Of a DNA stretch of 64,000 bases, positions 1 to 13,300 are shown one piece after another (within the stretch, counting starts at the first letter, position 1; each line of letters starts with the position of its first letter). This stretch comes from Spisula solida (lineage: Eukaryota; Mollusca; Bivalvia; Venerida; Mactridae). The stretch is from assembly GCA_947247005.1 (NCBI GenBank), contig OX365946.1, forward strand, positions 48,634,734 to 48,698,733, in the 5' to 3' direction. A program made the position numbers and the translations under genes. The notes beneath the pieces are model-generated. The model was not told where the DNA came from and ran no database searches. It saw only the letters and a list, made by a program, of their open reading frames with translations.

Positions 1-1207
1 TACCTTGTGTGAATGCACTTAATATATAAACGCAATTTTTTTGTAAAATTTTGACATCAGGAATCTAGAAACATATATAGAGGTCAAAACGTCATCTAGC
101 GGGTACAGTATATATGAAGGCCCTCAAGTTACGACTTCCCGTATATATTTTCTCGAATCTGTATAAGAAGCTGTCGGACAAAAGCTATACATAGCTTATG
201 TTATTTTGTTTACCAAATTTTCCGACAATAAATAAATTTTGACTTTGACTTTAACACTCACTTAAGATAATACTCTGTCAAAGTTTCATACCGTTCCGGT
301 GACTTTTGGTTTTCATGAATTTTTCAAAATGGCTTCCTTTCCCAATAAATAGATGCATGTACATTATAAGGAAATGTGTCCTAATGTTTTCATGAAATCT
401 GCATAAAGGGATAATATTTTCCTTTATTCAGTATTCACGCTGTTTTGTTCAAAATAAAAAGGATGTAACTGAAACCATGAATGGTCGAAACACTATCAAT
501 GGCCGAAGCACTATCAATGGCCGAAACACAATGAATGGCCGAAACACAACGACTGGCCGATATACTATAAATGGTCGAAACATTATGCATGGCCGAAACA
601 CTATGAATGGCCGAAACACTATGAATGGTTGAAACACTATGAGTGGCCGATATACTATGAATGGCCGAAACACTATGAATGGTCGAAACACATTGAATGA
701 CCGATATACTATGAATGGCCGAAACACTATGAATGGCCGAAACCATAATAATCTCTTGCGAATTCCTGTTTGCATATACACGCTTACGTGATAAATGTGT
801 AATCATGCATTCCCCTGAACTGAACAAGACATTGTTATGAAAAGCTGACAGAGGCAAATGTGTGTTAAAATAATTTTATTATGGTACACCAAGTCTACTC
901 ATATTCGCAAAATTTAAAATATAGTCGAGGATTTAAACTCGCCCACATTACAATAAAAGTCAAATATCGATTTGGTTAAAGGACAAGACTACTAATTGGT
1001 CGGATTTACCCTAATGTCAAACTCACAACTTAAGTATATTAATTACTTTATAAATTATTTATATCAATTAGTGAATCTACTGATACAAACTATGTTTTCA
1101 ATGAACGTTATTACCAAATCAATGACTTAAATTATGTTCACATGATCGTCGTTATTTAAAATTCAATAATGTGTTTTCGTTAATTGGAATATTTCTTCTA
1201 TTTTCAG
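1..1207. other. Intron or 5' flank of the CUB receptor gene
   Basis: No coding exon was found here apart from the 18-bp tandem array described separately. The first visible exon at 1208 starts in phase 1 behind an acceptor, so this stretch is probably intron and the signal-peptide exon lies to the left of the window. Confidence 0.55.
469..745. repeat. 18-bp tandem repeat (minisatellite)
   Basis: About 15 contiguous copies of an 18-bp unit close to atgaatggccgaaacact, with variants ggtcga and gatatact in place of aacact. The period is a multiple of three, so several frames stay open and give repetitive 110 to 140 residue reading frames on the - strand. Nothing suggests these are translated. 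The array lies upstream of the first visible CUB exon, probably in an intron. Confidence 0.85.
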
Positions 1208-1379
1208 ATTGTGACGTCACTTACAGCAGCACGGCGACAAAAGGGGGTACTTTCAGTTCCCCAAAATCGGCGGCACACTATCCCAACAATAAGCGATGTG
1301 TTTATAAATTTGTTGGTCTTACATCTGAACGTGTGCGCATACATTTCGAGAAGTTCGATCTCCAAGGAATGTCACCTGA
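1208..1379 (+). CDS. Exon: CUB1 first half
   Basis: Acceptor ttttcag at 1207, donor gtaagt after 1379. It enters in phase 1 with DCDVTYS, carries the typical early CUB signature GGTFSSPKSAAHYPNNKRC then VYKF, and ends in ERVRIHFEKFDLQGMSPE. It supplies Cys1 and Cys2 of CUB1. The exit phase is 2, so the next codon (GA|T, Asp) is completed by the exon at 3118. Confidence 0.88.
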
Positions 1380-4300
1380 GTAAGTACAGCCTTCTATCGC
1401 CTAATCGTGGAATTCCTTAGCTGATAATTGCTTCTCTGCATTCGGCATCACATTACTGTATTCGGCATTTCTTGTCCGTATTCGGTATAACTCGTCCGTA
1501 CTCAGAAAGACGTCTCTACACTGACAACACTTGTTTTTACTCGGCATTATTTGCTTGTGTTCAACATTATGTGTCTTTATACGATAGAAATTACTTTCCA
1601 GCGCTTGAACTTGCTTGCATTTACTCGACAGTACTTGTCTATATCTGGCAGTAGTTTCATGCGCTAAGGAATACTTGCCTACGCTATTACTTTTCTATAC
1701 TCGCTATTACTGGTTCATACTCGGCCTTTCCCGTCTGTACTCGGCATTCTATGCTCGACAGTAACTTGCTTATATCGCCATTGTTACCTGTCTATGCCCG
1801 GCATTACAAATTAGGTCTACTTGTGTTATAACAAATCTACGTTAGGCATTACTTGCATTCGCTCGACATTACCGGCCTAATCTCGGCATTATTTGTCTAT
1901 GCTTGTTATTACTTGCTAGTCTTCTGTGTGTTCTGTTTTCGTGTTCTGTCTGTGTTCGGCATTACTTGCCTGTGCGCGGCATAACTTGCCCGTGTTAGGC
2001 TTAACCTTACCTTCAGACGACATGTTTCAGTTTGGGTCCATATATTTTCTAAATTATAAGATCAGGCGACACATTTTGTTTTCAGTGTGTCGAGTATGGT
2101 ATCACGATTGCCTTTGCACTACGAATATGGAATACAAGACTCAGACGTTAACTTAACATTATTGATTGTAAATTTAATAACGTTCTGTCAAAAACCTGAT
2201 TGCATTATACAATATTTGCTTTATGGCAACTCTTCTCTGTCTAAGGACAGATCCTTAATTTGGTTGTCAGTGAGACGGGCACTTTATTACGGTATCTTCA
2301 AATTCTTTATGCAATCGTTAAATGGAACCGTCGTCTGATTGGCTGCTTTATGAAGTCTTTCGCTTCAGCATTGTCTTTGATCTTCCTTCAAATTGATTCC
2401 GTTTTTGCAAACCAAAGAAATAAATCTTATTTAGGATATAGTAGTATTTAGTGCGATGTGTTTATACATCACTGGGTCACTTGAAACCTGGTCTTGTTAT
2501 CGGATTTGTCTTGTCTGCGCTGTACACCAGATAACTGTCAACTGCACTTAACGTGGCCGTTTTCCCAGCAGGTGATAGTAGCGGACGTGTGGTTCAGTCA
2601 TTCGAGTTAAATAGTGAAAACCTTTACAATACGAGTTGTGTCATGATGACATCTATATTACATGTATTTTGTTGACACTAAAAGACTTGTGTCTGGACCG
2701 TTCGACTGCACCATTGCTTACTGTTTTGACACTACTCCGATTGTACACAGTTTTCGTGGAGACGAGAATGTTAACGGTGTTAAAAGTTGGCATATAATTA
2801 TCTTGAAAAGTAAGTCAGCATCTAGTGTTTTTGAACTTTCGGAAACAATTGCCTTTGAATCTCTATTACATTTGTCGGAATGATTATATTGATGTAATAA
2901 GGAAACATTTACCTTTGAATCTATATTACTGTTGTCGGAATGATTATATTGAATCAGATGTATTTCGAAAACTTTTACCTTTGAATCTTTATTACTGTAG
3001 TCGGAATGATTATATTGATGTATTTCGGAAACTTTTACCTTTGAATCTATATTACTGTTGTCGGAATGGTTATATTGAAGTTTTTCGGAAACTGATACCT
3101 TTGAATCTCTATTACAGTTGTCGGAATGATTATATTGATGTATATGTACAACTAAAGAACGTAAATGATCCCTTGTTGGATGCTGAGATGTTGGGGAGGT
3201 TTTGTGGTGACGACATGCACGAGGATTTACCACAACTGCTCATCTCTACTCACAACGTCATCATCATCATCTTCTTCTCGGACGATACCAAAACTGACGC
3301 CGGGTTTGAAGGCAAATTCTCATTCATTGATGCTTGTAAGTTATATTCTTAATATTGTTTTCAGTTTCTTAAACAATATAATATGATGTGAGTGAAAATT
3401 AAGAAATTGTCGGAAAACATTTTTCATCAATGGAGGACTGTCATCCGAATGTTCTGGGTACATTTCCGTATCCATGTATAATTGACCAGTTTCATTAAAA
3501 TCTCAAGTCCTAAAGTCCAAGAAAATTCGACTATAACATTTATTTATATTAAAATTTTAACTACTCATATACGTATCACTCACCTCACCATTCTGCGTGA
3601 CATCAGTTGGTTTAAAAGGCCTTTAGCGTCGATACCACAGTTCCCGATACTTTGCAACTGTTCTGGCTATTGACCAAATGTTCCACCCTGGCCGTTTTCT
3701 TTTCTATCCAGCTGTTCTTCTTGATGTCGAGAATGGAATTGCCTGGCAACTCCTCTCCACGTTTTACTAAATGACACATGTTCGATAGTACTGATACCAT
3801 ACCTTACTAATGCATGCACCGTAGGCGTCAACAGCTAGATTTATTTAATTTCTGCAGAAATGCCAGCAAGTAGTACTATCTAAATGCGTTAACAGCACTT
3901 TAAATAGTTTAATACAATTTACTTCTCGAGTTATCTCCTTAATTAAACGGATACATATAATTACTTTGCCTTCTAGCAGAAATTAATGAAAATTAGATGT
4001 TTAAGCATGTTTTATGTTTTTCATTTCCTAGCTTTTTTGTCACTTTATTTTACCAATTTAAGTAAATCTTTTGTCATTGAAAAGAACAAAGTGTTCGCAA
4101 GGATGTAACGTAAATTAAAACCATTGTCGTAAATTTAAGAATTGTTTGCTAATAATGTACTCTCAGGGTAGTATGCAATCTTATAATGGTTGTAATTACC
4201 GTGAACAGAGAATGACAAAGATTGGAGAACTTCTCATTTGATAAAGTAATAAAATAGCAACAGAGTCTGGTTTTATATCTTCAGTACAATTAATGCCTCG

Positions 4301-7300
4301 CAATTTGAAGTCTAATGTTTCAAGGAAATGTACTTTGAACACTACTACTTTAAGGTTATATCCAACATGTATTCTGACTTTCGTCATTAATAGCTTCACT
4401 TCCTCCCGTATCGGAGAGCATTTTTAAAATGGCATGACGTAAACAAGACGTATATCTAAATAAAGTTCCGTCAAAGACATAGCTGCCAAGGAGCATGGCT
4501 TTGTTGCCTCTATGCTCATGTACGAAGTGTGCTAGATAAATTCATGGGCTGGTCGTTTTACAATACCAGTCCGTTAAGTGAAGGGTTAAATATCATATAT
4601 GACTGGAAAACAAATGTATGTTATCAACAAGACTGTTCAAGAAAACATACATTTTTGGGAGGCGTTAAGCCTCTCATTACTACCATTGCCCATTTCTTAA
4701 TACAAAATTAACCGCCTTTAGGCTGCTATGTGAATCCGCATTCAAGTAGTTCCAGAAACTGGCAACGTGTTTTAAATATTATTAAATATGTTTCTGCAAA
4801 CATTTAAACTTTTTTATTATATATAGTGAACATTCAAAGTTCAAGTTCCAATGGCATAGTCAGCAAAGAACTATATTATAAATCATGCCATATACTCTAA
4901 AGCCATTTGTCCTAATTGCTAGTCTGTGATTTTACTGTAGTCGATATTGTATTTTAATGTTGTATATAACATTGTTTGCAGCCGTTTATAATGTAGGGAC
5001 CCTGGTGAACCCTAACAGCTGTGACTTCCGGATCAACAGCAACGAGCGACGCCAAGGGAACATAGTGTCCCCAACTTATCCCGGAACGTATCCAAACAAC
5101 TTACATTGTACATACGAATTTCATGGCAACCCAGGTGAAAGGATCAAAATAAAGTTCATCGATTTCTCAATATTTCACGGGGACGACTAGTAAGTTCGAT
5201 TTGTTTACATACTAGTACCATATTCTTTTCTGATTCCCTTAAAGTTTACAAAAGATCTGACAAAATAATGAATAGGCTAGACTTTTGTTAGTGATTTAAA
5301 TATGACTGGACCTTATATAGTTATGCATGCTCCGTCATTTATGGCCCTTGTAGAAAAACATACAGCATAATAGGGTTGGGTACGTTACTATGCCCTATGA
5401 GTAATCTCGAAATTATGTTCTACTTCAATATGTTTAATGCAAATGGCATGGAAACGTTGTTTGATGAAGGCCAATATTGATCTTCCGCCAAATTGCTGCA
5501 TTACTTATCGAATTTGGCAACAGCAACACTGTTGACATTTTCTTCATTTTATTAATTTAAAGTAGTTTTGGTATTATTTGGTTTGTCATTTTTAGTGTCA
5601 CAGTGATATGGGTGTACGGGATATAACTAAATTGGAAGTAATTCATATCTTTCCAATAAATAATTACTATCATCCATGGTTAGGTGTAATAAACTTTGCA
5701 AGATGTTGACAGGTACGTCGTCAGGCTTGAAATTATGTTACACACACAAACCTTGTAGTTGGTGGTTATGGTTGGGGTCCTCATGACTGTGGACAATTCG
5801 GACTTTAATGCCAATTTGGTTATATTTATACTTTTACTTTTCAAGTTAATGTTACGCACGGACGTACGTCCATATCGTTGGCTACACCCCTGGTTGATGT
5901 ACCTACATGTAAACACACTATGAAATATTTCTGTTATCAGCAAATGTATATTACGTGTACCAATGTTTCTTTCATAACTGATAAAGGCATAATGCAATTA
6001 TGATAAATTGTTTGTAAGAGATTATAGATACAATAAAATGTAATTGAAAACAGTCAATATAATTATTGAACCACAGGAGCCTGTCTCCTCTGCCTGTTTA
6101 CGTCTTATCCCGTTTGCCCATTTATTATACTCGTGTAACAGTGATGTAAACTATGATGTTTTATATCTTATAATCAAAAGGCGTAAAGTCGTTCAAAGGG
6201 AGACAAGATGTATTGTATAATATGAACCGTTTGCACTTAATTGTGATCATTATCATGATGCCCATAAAATACTTTGCTTTGCGCATGCGTAACAACTACT
6301 TATTTGATAAAAATTATCTTTAAAATCGTGTAAAAGTTATATTCCAACTAGTTCAATTCCATGGTTTGTTCAAACAACTGATGTTTATGTATACAGTTAA
6401 GTTATCATAATTTAGTGATAGACTTCATATTCGTATGCTTTTTGTTTCAGTTGTCCTTTTGATTACGTGCTTGTCAAAGATGGACGCTATCACAGTTATG
6501 CGGAAGACATTGGAGTTTTCTGTGGCCGATATGATGAGGTCACCTTATTTTCATCAAGGGAGTTTCTATTTATAGAATTTGTGACAAGAAGTGGTCGTGT
6601 CAGTTTTGATAAAAGTTCATTACATAACATAGCTGATTATAAATTCGACAGAAGAGGTTTTAACATATCATACGAATTCAGCACGGAGTTTATTAGATAC
6701 GGTAAGCTCAACTTAACATTAAATGTGTACTTAATACTCTCTGCACATTATTCTTAAATAAAATGTTAAAGCCGATAAAAATAAACACAACACCTTATAA
6801 AGTAGGATTAATTTCAGCTGTACAACACAAACGATTACTACGAAAAACAAGTTTTCCATATAAAGAGGTCAATGTGTTTCAGAGTGAGTACTATTGGTAG
6901 ATACTTCACTTAAGTGACACCTTTGGTTCATACATGTATATTTATCGCAGCTTATTTTAGTATATCTTTTGACGTCAAACTGTGTTATTAGAAACGGAAA
7001 CTGAATACATAGTATAGCATCAGACTTGAATAAACCGCATTTGTGTTGTATTTTATAATAAAATGATATTTTGATACCTTGAAATTCATTTCCTTTCTAT
7101 TTAAAGACATTGGTATTTGGTATACCATTTTAAAATTAATTTCCGAGACAATGCCCCGATACAGTACATTATGGTACCTGGAATTATGTATTGAAAACAT
7201 TATATCGTGACTCTATTAGAAGTACATGATTGAGTTTGGTTAGTGGTGATTAACCAAATCGCGAAACTTGCGAAATGTAATTCTCTAATCGAATATGTAT

Positions 7301-10300
7301 AGATTACGGTAATGCCATCTCTATTCTTCGTTACAAAGTACAAATAGACAAATATACGGAGAGTTTCGGTTAATGAAACCACCAAATAGTGACTCATTTC
7401 TTAAGCAATGTTTTTGTATATCCATTTATTAATTCGTAAGTGCATGCATTGTTTTAATCAGCATGTGTTCGAAATTGCAATCAAGGGTTTTCGTAAGATA
7501 ATTGAAGGCAGATAATTGTTATTCAAGGGTTTTCGTAAGATAATTGAAGGCAGATAATTGTCATTACATGTACGTACAAAATACGTATGCTTCTGAAACG
7601 GCGCTGAAATTTGTTTCTCAACTCGTTTGGACGTTGGAGAACATTTCAGATGGAACTCTTGTTAGTAGTGTACGTGTATTCTGTGACTGATTTTGTTCTT
7701 CATACAAACACCTTATATGGAACCCATAACGTGACACATAGTTTTTCAATGTTTTAATAAGTTTGATAACCGAAATAAACGCTTTGTAAATACGGAATGA
7801 TTAGTGAGTCATTTCATATGAAACACAGTCCTGGTTAATCATTACATCTGTAAACTACTTACTTTACTTAGATCATATGAAACTCGCACTAACACCTATT
7901 TTTATGCGAACAAAAAGACCCTGAATGATTCGTATAAAGTAGGTGCGACTGTACTTTTTTCCAATCAATATGTTATTTCGGTTACTGCTTGCCTTTGTTT
8001 GCATTTTTTACATGGTCTTCGCGCTAATATCTACTATCTCTATAGATGAGATATTGATAGAATATCCCAGAAGTTGTGATTAATGCGAGACAACTTGTCA
8101 CATTCCTTCCATTATAATGCTGTCAATATATATCATAAACCTACCAACCGTACAATCATATACAGATCTGTCTGTGCCATTCTTGTCTCGTCTTAATATT
8201 AAGCATACACGATGGTAGCCTCCAGACTACGTTGGTAGAATTTTAAATTAGTTGCTCTCGATATTCGTTTGCTGTGTGACAGAACAACATGCTATTGCCA
8301 AAATGTACAAAACAGTGGAAACATGGGGAACGGAGATCATTTATTGCAATGCAGTTTTACACTAGGGGAACGTATGATTCGATGGTGCCTTAAGTGACAC
8401 ATACCAAATAATGATCAAACAAACATACCGGTAGTTCTTGTTGTTGTCACACTTTGCATAAAATACCAAGGTATATGCAACCTTTTTTATTGTTTTCTTT
8501 CGTTCCAGATTTACGAAAAACACCGGAAGCTACACACGTGACCGGAACTGGTGAGTGTATTTAGAATTGTAATGACCTAAATTAACATTTTGCTAGTTTG
8601 TGTTATCTAGAACACTGATATATCTTAAGGAGACCATTGTCTAAAGCTGCGAGTTTTAACCGTAATTGGAAGGAACGGATAGAAACATCCGAGTGTCACA
8701 CGGGTGTTTTATATTTGCTACCTTCTAAGTGCCGACATATTGAAACTGGAAACAGTTCGTTTTGAAATGTGTTAACAATATGTAAATAAGAGAATATATA
8801 TTATACATCTCGTAAAAGTTTCTATACGGATTATTTCATCTGAGACAAACTTTAGTAACATCTATTAAACGTAGACCTAGTTTCGATAAACAATTAGTCA
8901 GATTACTTTGTCTTTACGTACGCGTATTGTATAAAGCCTCAGGAGGCTGTAAATGAACATATACATTGTATAGGTCTGTAAATTTCTTTCTCAAACTCTG
9001 ATTGTTTTACAAGTAATGTTATTACCAGGGTAGTGTGACATACCGGAGGCAACTCTTGGTTAGTTATAGTCTACTTGTCTTTAGTACAAAATGTTAGACA
9101 ATGATTAACTAGTAAGCTTCATGATTCGTGCAGCTTGAAGAGCGTTGCCAGTCTGTAGTAAAATTTGGGTTCAAATCTCCTCCTGGTAAGGTTATTTATC
9201 CAGTCACTTCCGGCAAAATCTGCCTGTTAACGGGGTGCCTGATAAACTTAGCGATAATCGGTCACCTGGTCATGTGACTAGTGATAATCCGTCACCTTAC
9301 CACGTGATCTGACGGACTTCTTCTTATATGAGAGTCACCGGTTGCAATTCCGGGCCCGAGGGTGAGGTTTTCCTATTCTAAATGAGCTGGTGGTTGATCG
9401 GTTATTTTCTTCGACTTACCTGTGTCTACACGACGTCTATCAAGATGTCCGACGTCGTTGTTTATCATGACGCCACGGAACGAACGTGACGTGACGTTGC
9501 GCGCTTGTAAATGAAAGAGTGACAATACAGTCCCGAGTTTGATCCCCTTACTGAGCAGATTAAGCGACTGGATAAATAGAATAATAGGTTAGTGCCGTGA
9601 ATGAAGTAAAAGTTTATCCGGCTCGGCTGCGGAAATTATCGGATTCGCCTACGGCTCACCCGATAAATTCCCCCGCCTTGCCAGGTAAACTTTGCATCCA
9701 CGGCACTAACCTATTATTCTCTATGTACTACCGTTACATCCTACACATATATTCTGAAAATAAAACTGTCATCAGAAATCTTGCTATGTATACTTACAAA
9801 TCCTTTGAATTGAGAAACAAAACATTTTATACAGATTAATACACTCTTATGCAACTTCCACTCCAAGTATAACGTTTTTTGTGTGTGGAATCATTGTACT
9901 ACTAAAATGCTAATATGCATTGTATTGTATTTACTATAACTCTGGAAGTTTAATTTGTTTCGTGTTTTCATACACAATTTTATTCACTATTAACGTTGTA
10001 ATTGTACGTGTTTCAATTTATACCGTATTTTCAATAATTTTGACTTGACTCAGTGACTATACATAATTATGTACTTGCATTTTTACTGTTGCCATTGACC
10101 ATTGTATGTTTAAATTTGTATTGTAAATATTTGTAATGCTCATAGACTGTAATGTCTTATGTATTTGAAATAAACTCATATGTATTAACGATGCTTCTAG
10201 AAGAAATAATTTGTTAATTACTGGTTACTGATTACGAAAACTGCAAGAAATGAACCATTGAAAATCTACCAAACGGAAAAACACAATGAAAGCACATACG

Positions 10301-13300
10301 ACTCGTGTTTGCCACATATATTTAATCAAAGCGTGATCAGTATTCAATAGTGATGATGCTCATCATAAATCTACTAACATATACTCAAGAGTTTTTTTGT
10401 TGACATATGAGTGGAACTACATGAACAGTCAAATGTATTTGGTAGAGACGTTTCAAATAACCTTCTTATCGACGATACATATTCACGTACGAAGAAAAAC
10501 TACCATAGTAATTACGGAACCATGCGAAATTATCGTAGATACAGCATTTAACATCACTACCGAACATCTTAAAAGGATAAATGTGTGTGTTCGCGTGGAT
10601 TTATGGCTCCAAAACGATGATCAAATAGAAAATAAGAGTAAAGTTTTAGGAGCGAAAATGGCGTAACGTCACAATATTTTGACGTCGATTTGAACCGACT
10701 CGCATTACATGTACTTATTAAAACACTAATATTATGTAAACCCTTCGCCGCAACAAGTTGAATTTTCGTATGTGAATTACGGAATGGTTTTCATCAATAT
10801 CGGTCCACTTGTTTTCCAGCAATATCGATCGTCCGGGTATTAAATGAACGACCCTCGTACATACCAAATTCTCAGTCCTTACCTTAAACATATATAATAG
10901 GTCAATGAATTTCGTTTCAAAACCACCAAGTTTGAAATCAACAAGAATGCACAAAAATGCAATTTATGTAGTTCAAAATAATAACAAAACTGCCAGAAGA
11001 GTGAAACATGTCAGGTTTGTAAGCATGTTATATAATATTAACATGGAGTCGCATAGAAGTAAATGCGTTTACGTATGTTTATGATACACTTATCAAATAA
11101 ATCTGGTTAAATTAAGAACTCCTATCTCCACTTCTGTGCAATAAATTATCTTATATTTATGTTGTATGTGTTAAGCAATATAGACAGGAAGAAGACTGAA
11201 TAAAATTCTATTTAATAAATGTCTTATTTCGGTGTGAAAATTGTGAATGGAATTCGGAACTCGTTTGTGACATCCTGATGCTATTATTGAATCAACGGAG
11301 ACGGTATCAATGACAGAAATAAAATAAAACTCACACTGTTGTGCTTACGACATAAATTAGACATAGACATGCAAAATTCTGTTAGTGGTATTATTTTTTT
11401 CAAAATAATCGTAGACGAGACTAATATTGAGTATAGCTACCTTGTTTTCGTTTTAATTATAAAAATCTCCTCGTTTGAGAGATTATAAAACTCAGTGCGG
11501 AGGTGTAAAAAGCCACCATATACTCTGCTGCTAGTCGTGGCTTGGAAACTTGTAGAAAAGCAGAACCTGACCATGAAAATCTTGCTTGCCAAATTGTGAA
11601 TGTATCGATAAGTATCGCTTTCGTAACCACAAAAGATGCTAAAACGATTGCATTTACACATGCATTTGGAACTGTTCAGGATAATTTATTGTTTGTTATT
11701 ATATTAAAATAAAATTGAAGAGTGATTCTCTTCCGATACAAAAATGTATGTTTTCCCTGTAAGTCATTTATAACAGCGCTCACGCGGTACCTAGCGTTAG
11801 AGCAATGAAACTTTAATTTCTAAGGGGAAACTAGATTTCTGTACGTATTGAATAGGCGACCCAGTTACCAAATACGTACATTGAATATGTATATGGTGGT
11901 TTTAAACAGTATTAATAATAATATATTCTTAATACGTAAGTTCAATTATATAATGAAATCAGTAAAACCTGCCTTACATTTGAGTTTGTGGAATTTGTTA
12001 AATCGACCTAGCTTACATTGAAGCGTTTCTAAAGGAACACGAAACCATAAAGTGATGCATGTTTATGATGTTTTAATGCCCGATAATTGCCATTGTCCCT
12101 CCAAAATGTCAAAATTATAAGCGGCTGTGCATATTAGACAGACAATTGGAAACCAACTTTAACTGACAAAATGACGAGTTATTACATTGATTTCGTAGAT
12201 AACTTATTATTACATTCGTAGATGACTTAACTAATTGTAAGGCAATGCTTCAGCTAATAAATTAGCTTTCTGAGACGAATAATGCCATTCGTTCGTTGTT
12301 TAAGAGAGGAACAAAGTGAAATGTTAGAATTATTCCTGCATCGTACGTCAAGATTATTTTTCCACATAGAAATAAGTAGTTATTTCAGGGACCACCAAAC
12401 GCACAAGGCAACGCTTCACACTTATCCATAGGACAAACAAACAACACACATGAATATGGCTATGACGTCATGAGCAAGGCTAGTCACCTTTTTTGTATGC
12501 ACGGGGAGGAAAGTAATACAGTCTTGTTGGCTAATTGGATAATTAATTTGATAATTTAAGGGGGCAGACGGTTAGGGATACAATACAGGATAGTACAAAA
12601 AGATCAACAGCCACTTATAACGAGTACATACAATGCAGTGTTGGACAGGCATGCTTCCCATAGAAAGCACTGCCATGTAACATACGATGTCTTTTTGATA
12701 TCCTGCAACTCTGTGTTTATCTGTTATAGCATGTATAAAGATTTCTTTCTTTTGCAGAATGCGATGTACGTATCACGAGTAATGGTGGCTCCGAAGGACC
12801 GATTGAATCACCAGGTTATCCGAGTGACTTTCCAAGAAATACAAGTTGTAAATATTATCTTGACGGAGAGATGAATCGTGACCGTTTAGAAAAAGTGAGA
12901 GTGAAATTTAACGATTTTTTTATATCAGGACAAATTCAAAAGTAAGTTCTATTTTATGTACACGTTTTTCGGCAGTTTACTATCGTCCAACAGACTAGCG
13001 AAAGGACAAGGTTAATTTATGGCTTAATTTGGCCCTGAGTTTTGTCCACAAAAATGCATGTTCCTATAAATATTACCTATATTTTAATAACCTAACACTT
13101 TCTTTCAAACAAAGCGTACATATACCAATTTCCCTCGAAATATGTCGACAAATCTACTAAAACTATGTAATGTTAAGCAAAAAAACGTTAGGCCAGTTTC
13201 ATTGTTTTCCATGACGTAAAACCTTCCCATAAACAACGATAGCATTCTTGCTACACTATGCTATTTTGTTCATACATACACATTTGAAAAACACTGGTTA

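Noticed and set aside
435..857. Open reading frames of 110 and 140 codons on the - strand
   Set aside because: They are artefacts of the 18-bp tandem repeat, whose period is a multiple of three.
2718..3233. 171-codon open frame on the - strand over the 60-bp array
   Set aside because: It is a shadow of the repeat and of the CUB1 exon on the + strand.
9130..9185. tRNA-like B box (gggttcaaatc) in the CUB2 to CUB3 intron
   Set aside because: No matching A box or cloverleaf; too degenerate to call a SINE or tRNA.
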